Below the pieces are notes generated by a model. It did no database searches, was not told the DNA's origin, and worked only from the letters and a program-made list of their open reading frames with translations. A stretch of 64,000 nt of DNA from DASVEG01 sp035540495 (lineage in GTDB: Bacteria > Actinomycetota > Acidimicrobiia > Acidimicrobiales > CADCTF01), in NCBI GenBank assembly GCA_035540495.1, contig DATLGL010000064.1, positions 1 through 64,000 of the forward strand. The letters run 5' to 3'. The translations under genes were made by a program, and so were the position numbers. Numbering within the stretch: the first letter of the stretch is position 1; every line of letters starts with the position of its first letter. Positions 7,045 to 15,896 of the stretch are shown here, one piece after another.

Positions 7045-7611
7045 CTACGTCGACTCGGCCTCGAGCTGGCCGATCTTGCTCAGGATCGTCCGCCGCCCGC
7101 GCGTGGCCTCTTCGTACGCCCGCACTGCGGCGAGCTCCTCCGTCGAGAGGCCGGGAAGGCGCTGCACGACCTGTGAGGCGGAGAGGGTGTCGTAGCCGGG
7201 GATGGCGAGGTGGTCGCCGCTCGGCTTCGGTGCGGGTGCGGCGGCCGCCGGTGCGGCATCATCCGACGCCTTCCCGTTCGAGGGCGCTGGCGACGTGGCG
7301 CCGTTGTTCGACGCCGCGCCGTTGCTCGACGCGGAGGACGACGCAGGTGTGGGCTCGGGGGCAGGTTTCCCCGCGCCGGGCGGTGGCGGTGGCTCGGCCA
7401 GCTTCTCGAGCCGGGCCCGCAGCTCCTTCTCCGCCTCCTTCACCGCGTACTGGCCCATCATCTTGGCCAGCGTCGTCTGCTGCGTGACCTGCTGGCGCCC
7501 CCGGTCGACGAGCGACGGGAGCTGATCGCGGGCGGTGAGCGCCAGCCCGAGCGGGGCGTACACGAAGAGATCGAGCAGCTGGTCGATCGGCGTCTTGTTG
7601 TCGTCAGCCAT
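7045..7611 (-). CDS. Uncharacterised actinobacterial protein with conserved C-terminal motif
   Basis: A 188-residue protein in three parts. Residues 1-65 are a helical domain (DQLLDLFVYAPLGLALTARD). Residues 70-130 are a disordered Pro/Ala/Ser linker. The C-terminal 45 residues carry the motif IPGYDTLSASQVVQRLPGLS followed by EELAAVRAYEEATRGRRTIL. That tail looks like a helix-hairpin-helix-like helical module that I have seen in other actinobacterial proteins, but I cannot name a family. ATG 7611 has no strong ribosome-binding site. It heads the short operon with the GNAT and NUDIX genes. Confidence 0.65.
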   Translation of the reverse strand: MADDNKTPIDQLLDLFVYAPLGLALTARDQLPSLVDRGRQQVTQQTTLAKMMGQYAVKEAEKELRARLEKLAEPPPPPGAGKPAPEPTPASSSASSNGAASNNGATSPAPSNGKASDDAAPAAAAPAPKPSGDHLAIPGYDTLSASQVVQRLPGLSTEELAAVRAYEEATRGRRTILSKIGQLEAEST

Positions 7612-7632
7612 GGGTCGTGGTGGATCCTGGGT

Positions 7633-8079
7633 CTAGGGGGCCGTGTGCACGATGAGCACGTCGCACGGCGCGTGGTGGGAGATCTTGTTGGGCACGCTCC
7701 CGAGCAGGAAGCGCTTCGCTCCTGTCATTCCCTTGGAGCCGACGACGATGCAGTCGGCCCGGCGAAGCTCCGCGGCCTCGATGACGACGGCCGACGGCTC
7801 GCCCGCCTCCACGTACACGTCCACGTTGGTCGCACCGGCCCCCCTGGCGACGTCGCTGCCCTGCCGGGCCCGCTCGTTCGCCTCGGCTGCGTCGGTCACC
7901 CGCCAGCGCACCTCGTCGGGCGCGTCTGCCGCGGCTCGGTCGGTGGCGGGATCGTGTGCGTATGCGGTGACGACGGTCAGCTTCGCCCCGAGCGCAGCCG
8001 CCAGGGCGGCTGCTTCGCGCACCGCGCCGGTCGCGGTGTCGGACCCGTCGGTTCCCACCACGATCTGCCGGTACGCCAT
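7633..8079 (-). CDS. Universal stress protein (UspA family)
   Basis: A 148-residue single-domain USP. It opens with IVVGTDGSDTATGAVREAA, the strand-loop-helix that contacts ATP, and ends with the phosphate-binding loop GSKGMTGAKRFLLGSVPNKI, matching the G-2x-G-9x-G-S/T signature of ATP-binding USPs. Such proteins modulate survival under stress. ATG 8079 has an AGGAG 4 nt upstream. It lies 7 nt after the DUF4193 gene and is probably cotranscribed with it. Confidence 0.9.
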   Translation of the reverse strand: MAYRQIVVGTDGSDTATGAVREAAALAAALGAKLTVVTAYAHDPATDRAAADAPDEVRWRVTDAAEANERARQGSDVARGAGATNVDVYVEAGEPSAVVIEAAELRRADCIVVGSKGMTGAKRFLLGSVPNKISHHAPCDVLIVHTAP

Positions 8080-8086
8080 CTCGCTC

Positions 8087-8536
8087 CTACACGCAGTCGC
8101 GGCAGTACATGTTCTTCGCGTCCGCGAGCTGGCTCGGGTGCTTCACGAGGAAGCACGACTGGCAGACGAACTCGTCCGGCTGACGCGGCTGCACCTTCCC
8201 GACGCCCTCCGTGCGATCTTCAGGCTCGGGTGCCTCTTCCTCGTCCTCCTCGTCGTCCTGGACGACCAGGCGCTCCTTGAGGATCTCGTCGAGGGTCGCT
8301 TCGACGTCGTCGCCATCGAGGTCGTCGTCGTCGTCATCGTCGTCGTCGGTCTCGACCACGGCGACCGGCGTCTCGACCGCATCGTCGTCTTCCTCGTCGT
8401 CGACCACGACGTCGTCATCGTCGTCGTCGAGCCCGATCTCGTCGTCAGCCTCGTCGTCGAGCTCGAGGTCTTCGTCGTCGTCGAGCTCTTCGGGTTCTTC
8501 GTCGAGTTCGAGATCGTCGTCGGCGTCGTCAGCCAT
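8087..8536 (-). CDS. DUF4193-family acidic zinc-ribbon protein
   Basis: A 149-residue, extremely acidic protein. Residues 1-110 are mostly Asp and Glu, and the DNA is correspondingly an imperfect GTC/GAC triplet run. The C-terminal 27 residues carry a CxxC...CxxC zinc site (FVCQSCFLVKHP and MYCRDCV). This layout is that of DUF4193 proteins, which are restricted to actinobacteria and have no established function. ATG 8536 is preceded by GAAGGA at good spacing. The neighbouring usp gene follows on the same strand. Confidence 0.85.
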   Translation of the reverse strand: MADDADDDLELDEEPEELDDDEDLELDDEADDEIGLDDDDDDVVVDDEEDDDAVETPVAVVETDDDDDDDDDLDGDDVEATLDEILKERLVVQDDEEDEEEAPEPEDRTEGVGKVQPRQPDEFVCQSCFLVKHPSQLADAKNMYCRDCV

Positions 8537-8562
8537 GCACGTCCTTCAGCGGTGTTCCCCAG

Positions 8563-8589
8563 CGGGCGGCGGCAGACTGTAGCCGCCCG
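8563..8589. terminator. Hairpin after the mce operon
   Basis: An 8-bp stem CGGGCGGC/GCCGCCCG with an 11-nt loop lies between the end of the mce operon and the DUF4193 start. It is a candidate terminator without a T-tract. Confidence 0.4.
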
Positions 8590-8621
8590 ACCGGGTCAGT
8601 GTTCGTCCCCTGAACGGTTCT

Positions 8622-9242
8622 CTAGGGCGCTGCATTCCCGTCACCTGCGGATTCGCTGCCGCCCAGGTTCAGGTTGGTGACATCGTTCACTCGCCACCGG
8701 CCGTCGACTTCGACGAGATCGAGCTGCACGTAGGTGTCGAACCCGCGACGCCTCCCCGCGTTGCCTTCCGCGACCGTGCTCGCCACGACGATCGCGGTGG
8801 CCGACCCGTTGTCGATCTCCCCGAGGAAGATGTCCTTCACCGTGCCGGTCGAGCTGGCCTGGGCTTCGGTAACGATCGGCTCGAGGCTCGCCTTGTAGGT
8901 GTCCTCGAACGTGCGGCGGAACGAACCGGTGCTGTGCGCGAGCACCCGGGCGCGCCAGCCTTCGAGATCTCGGTGGTCGTAGGTGAGCAGCGCCGCGGTC
9001 AGCTCCCCCGCGACGCGCTCGACCTCGCGGCGATCGTCTCGTTCTGCCGACAGCTGCCCCTGCAGCGAGGCCGCGACGACGGCGAGCACGACCGCGAACA
9101 CGAACAACACGCCGGCCGTTGCCCACGGAACCCACGTCGCGCGCCTCGATCGCGTCGGCGTTCCCTCGGTTGCACCGTCGTCAGCTGCGGCGCCCGTCTC
9201 CGCAGCGTCGTCAGAGGCTGCGTCGGTGGCAGCGTCGCTCAC
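8622..9242 (-). CDS. Mce-associated membrane protein (Mas)
   Basis: A 206-residue protein: an Ala/Asp-rich cytosolic tail (1-30), one transmembrane helix (AGVLFVFAVVLAVVAASL), and an extracytoplasmic NTF2-like domain ending VDGRWRVNDVTNLNL. This matches the Mas proteins encoded at the end of mce operons, which are thought to stabilise or assist the importer. GTG 9242 overlaps the mceF stop (GTGA). The longer in-frame reading upstream is a shadow of mceF. It is the last gene of the operon, followed by a hairpin. Confidence 0.8.
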   Translation of the reverse strand: MSDAATDAASDDAAETGAAADDGATEGTPTRSRRATWVPWATAGVLFVFAVVLAVVAASLQGQLSAERDDRREVERVAGELTAALLTYDHRDLEGWRARVLAHSTGSFRRTFEDTYKASLEPIVTEAQASSTGTVKDIFLGEIDNGSATAIVVASTVAEGNAGRRRGFDTYVQLDLVEVDGRWRVNDVTNLNLGGSESAGDGNAAP

Positions 9243-10477
9243 GCGGCGGAGCGTAGACGGCGGGCGATGACAGAACCCACCACGAGGAGCACCGCACCCG
9301 TGGCCACTCCCGCGCCGGTCGCCGGCAGCTGGGGGGCGTTGGAACCCGACGCCGCGCCGACCGTCGACGTGGTTCGTGGGCGGTAGTCGCCCGACGTCGA
9401 TGCTCGCATGCCGGTGGTCGACACCGGCTGCAGGCTCGAGCGGCAGCGCTGCACCACTCGCGGCTCCGGGAGCTGGCGCGGCGGAACGTAGACCGTGGGC
9501 GGGTTCTCGCGGTTCATGATGGTGCCGACCCGCAGCCACGGGCCATCGGCCTCGACGTCGCGGCTCTGCCACACACCCTCGAACGCCTTCGGGCCGATGG
9601 TCAGCAGGGCGTCGAGCTCGGCCAGTCGGCGATCGGTCGTCGTTTCGTCGACGACGAGCTCGAGCCCCTTCAGCACGCAATCGATGGTGCCCTTCTGCGC
9701 CGACACCAGATCGGCCGTCTGCGTGAGGAGCTGCGCGCCCCGGTCGAGCAGCACCTGCGTGTCGCCGCTGGACGCGCGAAGCGACTGCGCGACGAGCCGG
9801 AGGTCGCTGATCGACGAGCCGAGCGTACCACGACGATCGGTCACCACACGCGTCAGGCGGGTGTTGTTGGTGGCGAGACGGTCGAGCGCCTCGGTGCGTG
9901 CGGCGAACGTCGCCGCCAACTGATCGCCGGCTTCGGCGAGATCGCGGAGCGCCTGGCTGTTGCCTTCGAGCGCCGCGGCTGCTTCCTCGAGCAGCGTCGC
10001 GACATCGTCCGGCTCGACGGACTCGACGAGCGTGCCCGCGGAACGAAGGAGCTCCGAGAACTCGAGCGGCACGCTCGTGCGCTCGATCGGCACGACGTCG
10101 CCAGCGGTGAGGAACGGGCCGCCACCCTGGTAGCCGGCCGGCGGCGAGAAGGCGACGTACGGCTCGCCGATCGCCGACTTCCGCGACACCTGGGCCGTCG
10201 CCATCTCGGGGATCTTGCGATCGCGCTCGATGTTCATCAGCACCCGCACCCCGCCCGGTATGCGCTCGATCTCGCGCACCGACCCGAACCCGATGCCGAG
10301 ATACGTCACCTCGGCGTTCGGCACGATGCCGAACGCGTTCTCGAACTCCGCCGAGACGGCATACGGCTGATCGAGGCGGTCGACGCTCACGACCTGGTTC
10401 ACGGCCCAGCCGATCATGACGAAGAAGGCGACCGCGAAGACCGCGACGTTGACGACGATGCGCCGGTTGAGCCTCAT
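9239..10477 (-). CDS. mceF: MceF-like MCE protein with C-terminal LPXTG anchor
   Basis: A 412-residue protein: N-terminal transmembrane anchor (VVNVAVFAVAFFVMIGWAV), MCE/MlaD domain (about 35-130), and a long helical region (140-300). The C-terminus is unusual: LPATG at about residues 384-388, a hydrophobic stretch (AGVATGAVLLVVGSVIA) and a basic tail (RRLRSAA), which is a complete sortase sorting signal. MCE proteins form the periplasmic tunnel that carries lipids to the YrbE permease. ATG 10477 overlaps the mceE stop (ATGA). The LPXTG end suggests covalent attachment to peptidoglycan, which I have not seen described for MceF. Confidence 0.85.
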   Translation of the reverse strand: MRLNRRIVVNVAVFAVAFFVMIGWAVNQVVSVDRLDQPYAVSAEFENAFGIVPNAEVTYLGIGFGSVREIERIPGGVRVLMNIERDRKIPEMATAQVSRKSAIGEPYVAFSPPAGYQGGGPFLTAGDVVPIERTSVPLEFSELLRSAGTLVESVEPDDVATLLEEAAAALEGNSQALRDLAEAGDQLAATFAARTEALDRLATNNTRLTRVVTDRRGTLGSSISDLRLVAQSLRASSGDTQVLLDRGAQLLTQTADLVSAQKGTIDCVLKGLELVVDETTTDRRLAELDALLTIGPKAFEGVWQSRDVEADGPWLRVGTIMNRENPPTVYVPPRQLPEPRVVQRCRSSLQPVSTTGMRASTSGDYRPRTTSTVGAASGSNAPQLPATGAGVATGAVLLVVGSVIARRLRSAA

Positions 10478-11442
10478 CCGGGTGGGTTGTCCCCTGCCGG
10501 GCCCTGCGGGCGTGTGTCTTCCTCGACGGGAACCAGCCAGCCGTAGACCTGGGTGAAGTCGCCGGGCACCACGGGCGGCAACCCGGCGATGAACCGGTTG
10601 AGCCAGTCGACGAGCAGCCCGAGCTCCGCCGTCTGTCCGGCCGCGACGGCGACGATCGCGTCGACTTGCTTGATCTGGCGGTCGATGTCGACGCGGTACT
10701 TCTCGATCACGTCGTCCTGCACCCGCGCCAGGCGGCTCAGCTGCTCCAGCGCGTTGAGCGCTCGCTGGCGGTTGTCGGCGAGGACCTTCGTCGTGCCGGC
10801 GAGGTTCACGAACAACGCCTCGAGCTCGCTCGACCCCGCGGCGAGGGTGGCGGTCGTGCGATCGAGGCCGTCGATGATCCGACCGATCTCCTCCGTGCGG
10901 CTCGCGAACGTGCGGGCGATCACGGCGACGTCGGCGAGGAGGGCCTGCAGGTCGTCGCCGCGTCCGCCGAATGCGTCGGCGCCGGAGTCGATGAGGGTCG
11001 CGACGTCGGACGCCACCACCGAGCCGAGGACGTCGACCGCCTCCTGCGCCACGAACTCGAGCTCCGGCGCCTCGCCCGTGTCTTCGATGACGTCGCCGTC
11101 TTCGAGGTACGGACCGGCCCCGGGATCGCCCAGCGGCCGGAGCTCGACGAACTTCTCGCCCAGCAGCGACGTCGTGCGGATGAGCGCCCGAGAGTCCTTC
11201 GGCACCCGCACCGAGGGATCGAGCGCCATCTTCACCTCGGCCTTGAAGTCGTCGGTCAGACGGATGCTCGCCACCGACCCGACGCGGACGTCGGCCACCT
11301 GCACGCTGTGGCGCGCGACGAGATCGCCGACGTCGTCGAAGGTGGCCGTGATCATCGTCCGCTCGCGACTGCAGGCGCCGAGAAGCGTCGCGACGATCGC
11401 GGTCACCACGAGCAGCAACACCGGCACGCGCCCGCCTCTCAC
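10474..11442 (-). CDS. mceE: MceE-like MCE lipoprotein
   Basis: A 322-residue MCE-family protein. The N-terminus is a lipoprotein signal (PVLLLVVTAIVATLLGACSR) with the lipobox LGAC and C24 as the acylated cysteine, as in mycobacterial MceE/LprK. An MCE domain covers about 28-125, then a long coiled-coil-like helix (LASRT..., ALEQLSRLARVQDDV). GTG 11442 overlaps the mceD stop (GTGA); the longer in-frame reading runs through mceD. Part of the lipid-importer tunnel. Confidence 0.85.
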   Translation of the reverse strand: MRGGRVPVLLLVVTAIVATLLGACSRERTMITATFDDVGDLVARHSVQVADVRVGSVASIRLTDDFKAEVKMALDPSVRVPKDSRALIRTTSLLGEKFVELRPLGDPGAGPYLEDGDVIEDTGEAPELEFVAQEAVDVLGSVVASDVATLIDSGADAFGGRGDDLQALLADVAVIARTFASRTEEIGRIIDGLDRTTATLAAGSSELEALFVNLAGTTKVLADNRQRALNALEQLSRLARVQDDVIEKYRVDIDRQIKQVDAIVAVAAGQTAELGLLVDWLNRFIAGLPPVVPGDFTQVYGWLVPVEEDTRPQGPAGDNPPG

Positions 11443-12644
11443 GGGAGGACCCCTGCGATGCGGCGGCCGACGCCGGCGATCCAGCCGAGCGCGCCCGTGG
11501 CCGCGGACGGAGTGGTTGCGGCAGCAGTCGACGAGGTGGTCGACGAGGTGGCGGTCGACGCCGCGCCCGGCACGGGCAGAGCAGGGGTTCCTGGCGGAGC
11601 CGACGGCAGCGGCGAAGCGCCGGGCGGGCACACCACGTCGACGGGCAGGCAGACCAACGGGCCGTCCACCCCGAGGACATCGAGCAGATCGGAGATCACC
11701 GGCGCCAGCGAGGTGCGGAGATCGATGCGGTGGTACTGCGGGTCGTACGACGCGTTGAGCCCCTCGTTCTTGCCGTCCAGGTCGTCGCCCGCCACCAGGA
11801 TCGGCGCCGACGCGAGCAGGTCGCGAACCACGTCGATGTTCGTGCGCACCGAGTCGAGTGTCCGCGCGAGGACGTCGAGGTCGCGCTGCAGGCGAGCCCG
11901 ATGCTCCGAGACGAGGTCGAGCCCGTCGACCGACAGCTGGGCCAGTGCCTTCACCAGGCGCTCGACGTTTCGGCGCTCTTCTGCGAGGACCTTCGCCGTG
12001 GTGGCGAAGCCGTCGAGCACCTTCGCCAGCTGCTGCTCGCGGGTCACGAGCGTCGCGGTGAAGTCGTCGAAGTTGTCAACCAGAGCGGCGAGCTCGTCGT
12101 CCTTGCGGGCGAGGGTGACGGTCAGCTCGCTGATTCCCTTGATCGCCCGGTTCAGCGACGCGCCGTTGCCCTCCAGGTCGTCCGCGAGGTTCGTGACGAG
12201 CCGGCCGGTCGCGTTCGGGTCGAGGGTGTCGAGGAACTCCTTCAGCGCCGCCAGCGCCTCGTCGGGTTCGACGGGGATCGACGTCCGCTCCGTGGGGATG
12301 ACGTCGCCGTTGCGGGCCCGTTCCTGGCCCGTCGTCCACGCCGGGAAGAGCTGGATGTAGCGCTCGCCGATCAGCGAGAGCGGAATGATCGAAGCGTTCA
12401 CCTCCGCCGGCACCGGCACGTCGTTGCGGATCTTCATCTCGACCCGCACCCGGGTCGCCTGTGCCTCGACCTCGATGATCTCCCCGGCGGGCAGCCCGAG
12501 CACCCGCACGTCTCCGCCGGGATACAGCGAGATGCCACGCTCGAAGTACGCCGTGAGGGCGTAGGTGTCGCCGCCCGACGAACAGGCGGGCAGGAGCGCG
12601 CCCAGCACGAGCGCGACGACCCCGACGACGGTGGCGCGAGTCAC
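11439..12644 (-). CDS. mceD: MceD-like MCE protein with lipobox
   Basis: A 401-residue protein. It begins with a lipoprotein-type signal peptide ending LLPACSS (C21 as candidate lipid-modified Cys). An MCE domain follows (YALTAYFERGISLYPGGDVR), then helical repeats to about residue 300, and a Pro/Thr/Ser-rich tail (STATSSTTSSTAAATT). Mycobacterial operons usually have one lipoprotein, MceE; here both MceD and MceE carry a lipobox. GTG 12644 overlaps the mceC stop by 4 nt. Confidence 0.85.
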   Translation of the reverse strand: MTRATVVGVVALVLGALLPACSSGGDTYALTAYFERGISLYPGGDVRVLGLPAGEIIEVEAQATRVRVEMKIRNDVPVPAEVNASIIPLSLIGERYIQLFPAWTTGQERARNGDVIPTERTSIPVEPDEALAALKEFLDTLDPNATGRLVTNLADDLEGNGASLNRAIKGISELTVTLARKDDELAALVDNFDDFTATLVTREQQLAKVLDGFATTAKVLAEERRNVERLVKALAQLSVDGLDLVSEHRARLQRDLDVLARTLDSVRTNIDVVRDLLASAPILVAGDDLDGKNEGLNASYDPQYHRIDLRTSLAPVISDLLDVLGVDGPLVCLPVDVVCPPGASPLPSAPPGTPALPVPGAASTATSSTTSSTAAATTPSAATGALGWIAGVGRRIAGVLP

Positions 12645-13660
12645 GGCACGACCCCCTCGGTGCCGACGAATGACTCGAGGAGCGTGATCACGTCAGGGCC
12701 GAGCGACCGGATGTAGATGTCCTGCCACGGTCCCTTCGTCGACGCCTTCGCCAGGCCGAGCGCGCCGGTGCCGAGCCACGACAGCGACCGGTCGATGTCA
12801 CCGCTCCGGCGGTCGAGGATGTCGACCGTCGGGTGCAGGGTGTCGAGGATCAGGTCGAGCTGCGTCTTGTGCACCTGCACGATGCGCGACAGCTGCTCGA
12901 GCGACGTCGCACCGTCGTCCAGCGCCCGGCCGATGTCGGTCCGGCGCCGGGCGACGAGATCGAGCACCGCCTGGCTCTGGTCGATGAGCGCGACGAGGGT
13001 CTCGTCCTTCTCGGCCAGGGTGTCGGAGAGGGTGCGGGCCCGATCGAGCAGCTGCGACAGCTGCGCCTCCCGATCGGTGATCGCGGCGCTCACGTCGGTG
13101 ATCCCGGAGGCGAGCTCGGCGATCTGGTCGTGCTTGCCCTCGGAGATGTCCGCGAGCTGGGTGATGAGCCGGTTGAGCTTCTCGGTGTCGGTGGCCTCGA
13201 TGCTCCTCGTGCCGACCTTGGTGAGCTCGAACACGTCGAACGGGGTCTTCGTCCGTTCCAACGGGATCACCCGCTCGTCTTCCGGCAGCTCCGCCAGGTA
13301 GGGCCTCTCGACCTCGCCGTCGAGGCGCAGGAACTTCGTCCCGAGCAGCGTCTGCAGCGCGATCTCCGCCGTCGTCTCCGGACCGAGATCGATGCCTCTG
13401 TTGACGAGGAAGTCGACGATCACCGTCCCTTCCTCGCGATCCGCCCGGACCTTGGTGACCCGGCCAACCTTCACACCGGCCACGCGCACGTCGTCACCGG
13501 CGTGGATGCCGCTCGCGTCGTTGAAGACGGCCTGCGCCGCGTAGGCCTTCTCGAAGAGCCGGAGGATGCCGACGGCGAAGGCGAACGCGACGAGGGCACC
13601 GATGATGGCGACGCTCACGAGGCCCACGACGATCGGGTTGCGATCGCGGAACGACTTCAT
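12641..13660 (-). CDS. mceC: MceC-like MCE protein
   Basis: A 339-residue MCE protein. The N-terminal membrane anchor (IVVGLVSVAIIGALVAFAFA) is followed by the MCE domain (about 38-125; AAQAVFNDASGIHAGDDVRV and LQTLLGTKFLRL), then a long helical region to the end with LAEKDETLVALIDQSQAVLD heptads. These helices form the needle of hexameric MCE assemblies. The ATG overlaps the mceB stop and its own stop overlaps the mceD start, so it is tightly coupled. Confidence 0.85.
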   Translation of the reverse strand: MKSFRDRNPIVVGLVSVAIIGALVAFAFAVGILRLFEKAYAAQAVFNDASGIHAGDDVRVAGVKVGRVTKVRADREEGTVIVDFLVNRGIDLGPETTAEIALQTLLGTKFLRLDGEVERPYLAELPEDERVIPLERTKTPFDVFELTKVGTRSIEATDTEKLNRLITQLADISEGKHDQIAELASGITDVSAAITDREAQLSQLLDRARTLSDTLAEKDETLVALIDQSQAVLDLVARRRTDIGRALDDGATSLEQLSRIVQVHKTQLDLILDTLHPTVDILDRRSGDIDRSLSWLGTGALGLAKASTKGPWQDIYIRSLGPDVITLLESFVGTEGVVP

Positions 13661-14703
13661 CTCGTCGCTCCGAGGACCAGGCGCTCGAGAGCGCCGGCGC
13701 CACCCAGCGGGCCGTTGTCACCGGGCTTGGCCGACGCCGGGTCGCAGCGGCTCTCGATGGGCGTGCTCGCCCCCATCCGCAGGCACAGGATCTGCTGGTT
13801 CAGGAACTCGCCGTAGCTCGCGCTGCGGAAGAGCGCCGCGGATGCCTCATCGAGCTTGCTCACGGTGTCGTCGAGGGTGGGCAGCTTCGTCTCGACGAGG
13901 CGGATGATCGTCGCGAGGTTCGCGACGATCCGGTCGATCTCCGCCCGGTTGTTCTGGAGCAGCGGCGCGACGTCTGCACTGACATCGCCAAGATCGGTGA
14001 TCGCGGTGTCGAGGATGTCGGTGTTCTCGCGGAACGTCGTGGCGATCGCGAGCAGGTTGTCGAGCACCTGGCGGATCTGCTGGTCGCGGCTCGCGATGGT
14101 TCCCGCGACCGTGTTGAGGTTCTCGACGAGACGCCCGATGGCCTCATCCCGTCGGGCGAGGGACGAGGTCAGCCGGGCGAGGTCGTCGATCGCGTCGCGC
14201 ACCGCGGCCTCGTTCCCGTCGAGGCCCTTGACGACGGCGTCGAGGAATGTGTTGACCTGTTCGGGGTCGATCGCCTGCACGATCGGTCCGAGCCGGTTGA
14301 ACAGCTCGCCGAGATCGACGACCTCCTTCGTCCTGGCGATCACTCCCCCGTTGCGCAGCACCGTCGACGCGCCGCCCGGGTACAGGTACAGGTACCGCTG
14401 GCCGAGGAGGTTCCGCCATCGCACGGCGGCCTCCGAGTCGGTGGCGAGTCGGACGTCGTCGCGCACGCTGAACGAGACGACCGCCTGCCCCTTCTCCACC
14501 CGGATCCCGGTCACCTTGCCCACGACGACGCCCGCGACCTTGACGTTGTCGTCGACGAGGAGCCCGGTGACGTCGTCGAACGTGGCCGACAGCGAGTACT
14601 CGTCGGTGAACAGGCGGACGTTGCCGATGGTGAAGGCGAGGTAGCCGGTGAAGAACGCGCACACCGCCACGAAGACGACGAGCTTGACGATCGTCGCCTT
14701 CAT
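13657..14703 (-). CDS. mceB: MceB-like MCE protein
   Basis: A 348-residue MCE protein: transmembrane anchor (LVVFVAVCAFFTGYLAFTI), MCE domain (SLSATFDDVTGLLVDDNVKV ... RWRNLLGQRYLYLYPG), and a long amphipathic helical section (about 140-300). The C-terminal tail has two cysteines (ILCLRMG and SRCDPAS), which could form a disulfide outside the membrane. ATG 14703 overlaps the mceA stop (ATGA). Confidence 0.85.
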   Translation of the reverse strand: MKATIVKLVVFVAVCAFFTGYLAFTIGNVRLFTDEYSLSATFDDVTGLLVDDNVKVAGVVVGKVTGIRVEKGQAVVSFSVRDDVRLATDSEAAVRWRNLLGQRYLYLYPGGASTVLRNGGVIARTKEVVDLGELFNRLGPIVQAIDPEQVNTFLDAVVKGLDGNEAAVRDAIDDLARLTSSLARRDEAIGRLVENLNTVAGTIASRDQQIRQVLDNLLAIATTFRENTDILDTAITDLGDVSADVAPLLQNNRAEIDRIVANLATIIRLVETKLPTLDDTVSKLDEASAALFRSASYGEFLNQQILCLRMGASTPIESRCDPASAKPGDNGPLGGAGALERLVLGATR

Positions 14704-15896
14704 CGGAGCGTCCCCCCGACGAGGCTGACGAGGCCCTCGGCGCCGCCCTGCGGCAGCGGCAGCGGTAGCGGCTCGACGCCCTGGTCGCTCTGCCCGCTCT
14801 GCCCGTCACGGTTTGCACTGGCGCCGGTGCCGGTGCCTGCTCGTCCGTTCGCCGACCGCCCCGCGACGCCGCCGTCGTAGGTCGGGCACCCGGCGGTCGT
14901 CCGCCCGCACTCCGAACCGCCGCCGATGATGCCCTTGACGGCGGCGAGGCGGGTGCCGTCCCCGAGCTCGATGCGTCCGACCTCGCTCAGCACCTGGACG
15001 AAGTAGCGCAGGCCGCGAACCAGCCCCGGGATCTGGGCCTTGCGCGCCTCGAGGACCGTCAGCGCCTTGCCGCCCTTGGTGATCGACTTGTCGAGGAACG
15101 GACGGTTCGCCTCCAACACGTCGGCCAAGTCGGCCGACAGCCGGGCCGACTGGTCGAGCACCGTGGCCAGCTGTTCGCTGCGGGCGTTCAGCGGAGGCAA
15201 CGCGACGTTGAGGTCGCGGGCACCGGCGACGAGGTCGTCGCTGCGCAGGGCGAGCTCCTCCGAGAGCAGGGCCAGGTCGTCGAGGAACTGCTGGGTGTCT
15301 CGCGCATGGCGTGCCTGCACGTCGGCGACGAGCGTGAAGTTGGCGATCGACCGGTTGACCGTCTCGCCCATCCCCCTCCCCGCCGCCGCGAGCTCACCGA
15401 GGATCACCGCGAGCTGGTCGCCGTCGACCGCCTGCAGCACGGGATAGAGGTCGCCGAGGATGCGCTCGAGCTCGAAGCCACCGACCGTGTCCTCGATCCG
15501 GCCGCCGTCACGAAGGAACGGCCCTGTGGTCTCCGCGTCGCCGGGGTCGATGTCGACGAACTTCTCGCCGAAGAGCGTCTTCGGCCGGATGGTCGCGGTC
15601 GACGAGGTCGGGATGCGCTCCGCCTTGTCGATCTTCATCGTGACCTTGGCGCGGCCGCCCTCCAAGTCGACCGCTGCGACCTCTCCGATGTTGACGCCGT
15701 GGATCTTGACGTCGGACTCGGGCAGCAGACCCTGGCCCGCGCTGTCGAAGATGCCGACGACGTCATAGGTCGGGTCGAACGCGCCGTTCGCCGCGCTCAC
15801 GCCGACGTACGCCGCGCCGGTCACCAGGATCACCGAGATGACGCCGGCGATGATGCTGCGCCCGCGTGCGCTCGTCGGCCCCAGCAGCCAGCGCAA
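14700..15896 (-). CDS. mceA: MceA-like MCE protein
   Basis: A 398-residue MCE protein. The N-terminal anchor is IIAGVISVILVTGAAYVGV. The MCE domain contains YDVVGIFDSAGQGLLPESDV and IRPKTLFGEKFVDI, the best-conserved part of the family. A helical region follows, and then a Gly/Ser-rich linker with a cysteine pair (GGSECGRTTAGCPTYDG) and a short hydrophobic end. It starts with TTG directly after the TAG of yrbEB. As the first MCE gene after the permeases, it keeps the canonical operon order. Confidence 0.85.
   Translation of the reverse strand: MRWLLGPTSARGRSIIAGVISVILVTGAAYVGVSAANGAFDPTYDVVGIFDSAGQGLLPESDVKIHGVNIGEVAAVDLEGGRAKVTMKIDKAERIPTSSTATIRPKTLFGEKFVDIDPGDAETTGPFLRDGGRIEDTVGGFELERILGDLYPVLQAVDGDQLAVILGELAAAGRGMGETVNRSIANFTLVADVQARHARDTQQFLDDLALLSEELALRSDDLVAGARDLNVALPPLNARSEQLATVLDQSARLSADLADVLEANRPFLDKSITKGGKALTVLEARKAQIPGLVRGLRYFVQVLSEVGRIELGDGTRLAAVKGIIGGGSECGRTTAGCPTYDGGVAGRSANGRAGTGTGASANRDGQSGQSDQGVEPLPLPLPQGGAEGLVSLVGGTLR

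Noticed and set aside
8270..8530. GTC/GAC triplet run, considered as a microsatellite or CRISPR-like array
   Set aside because: It encodes the Asp/Glu tract of the DUF4193 protein; spacing is irregular and in frame.
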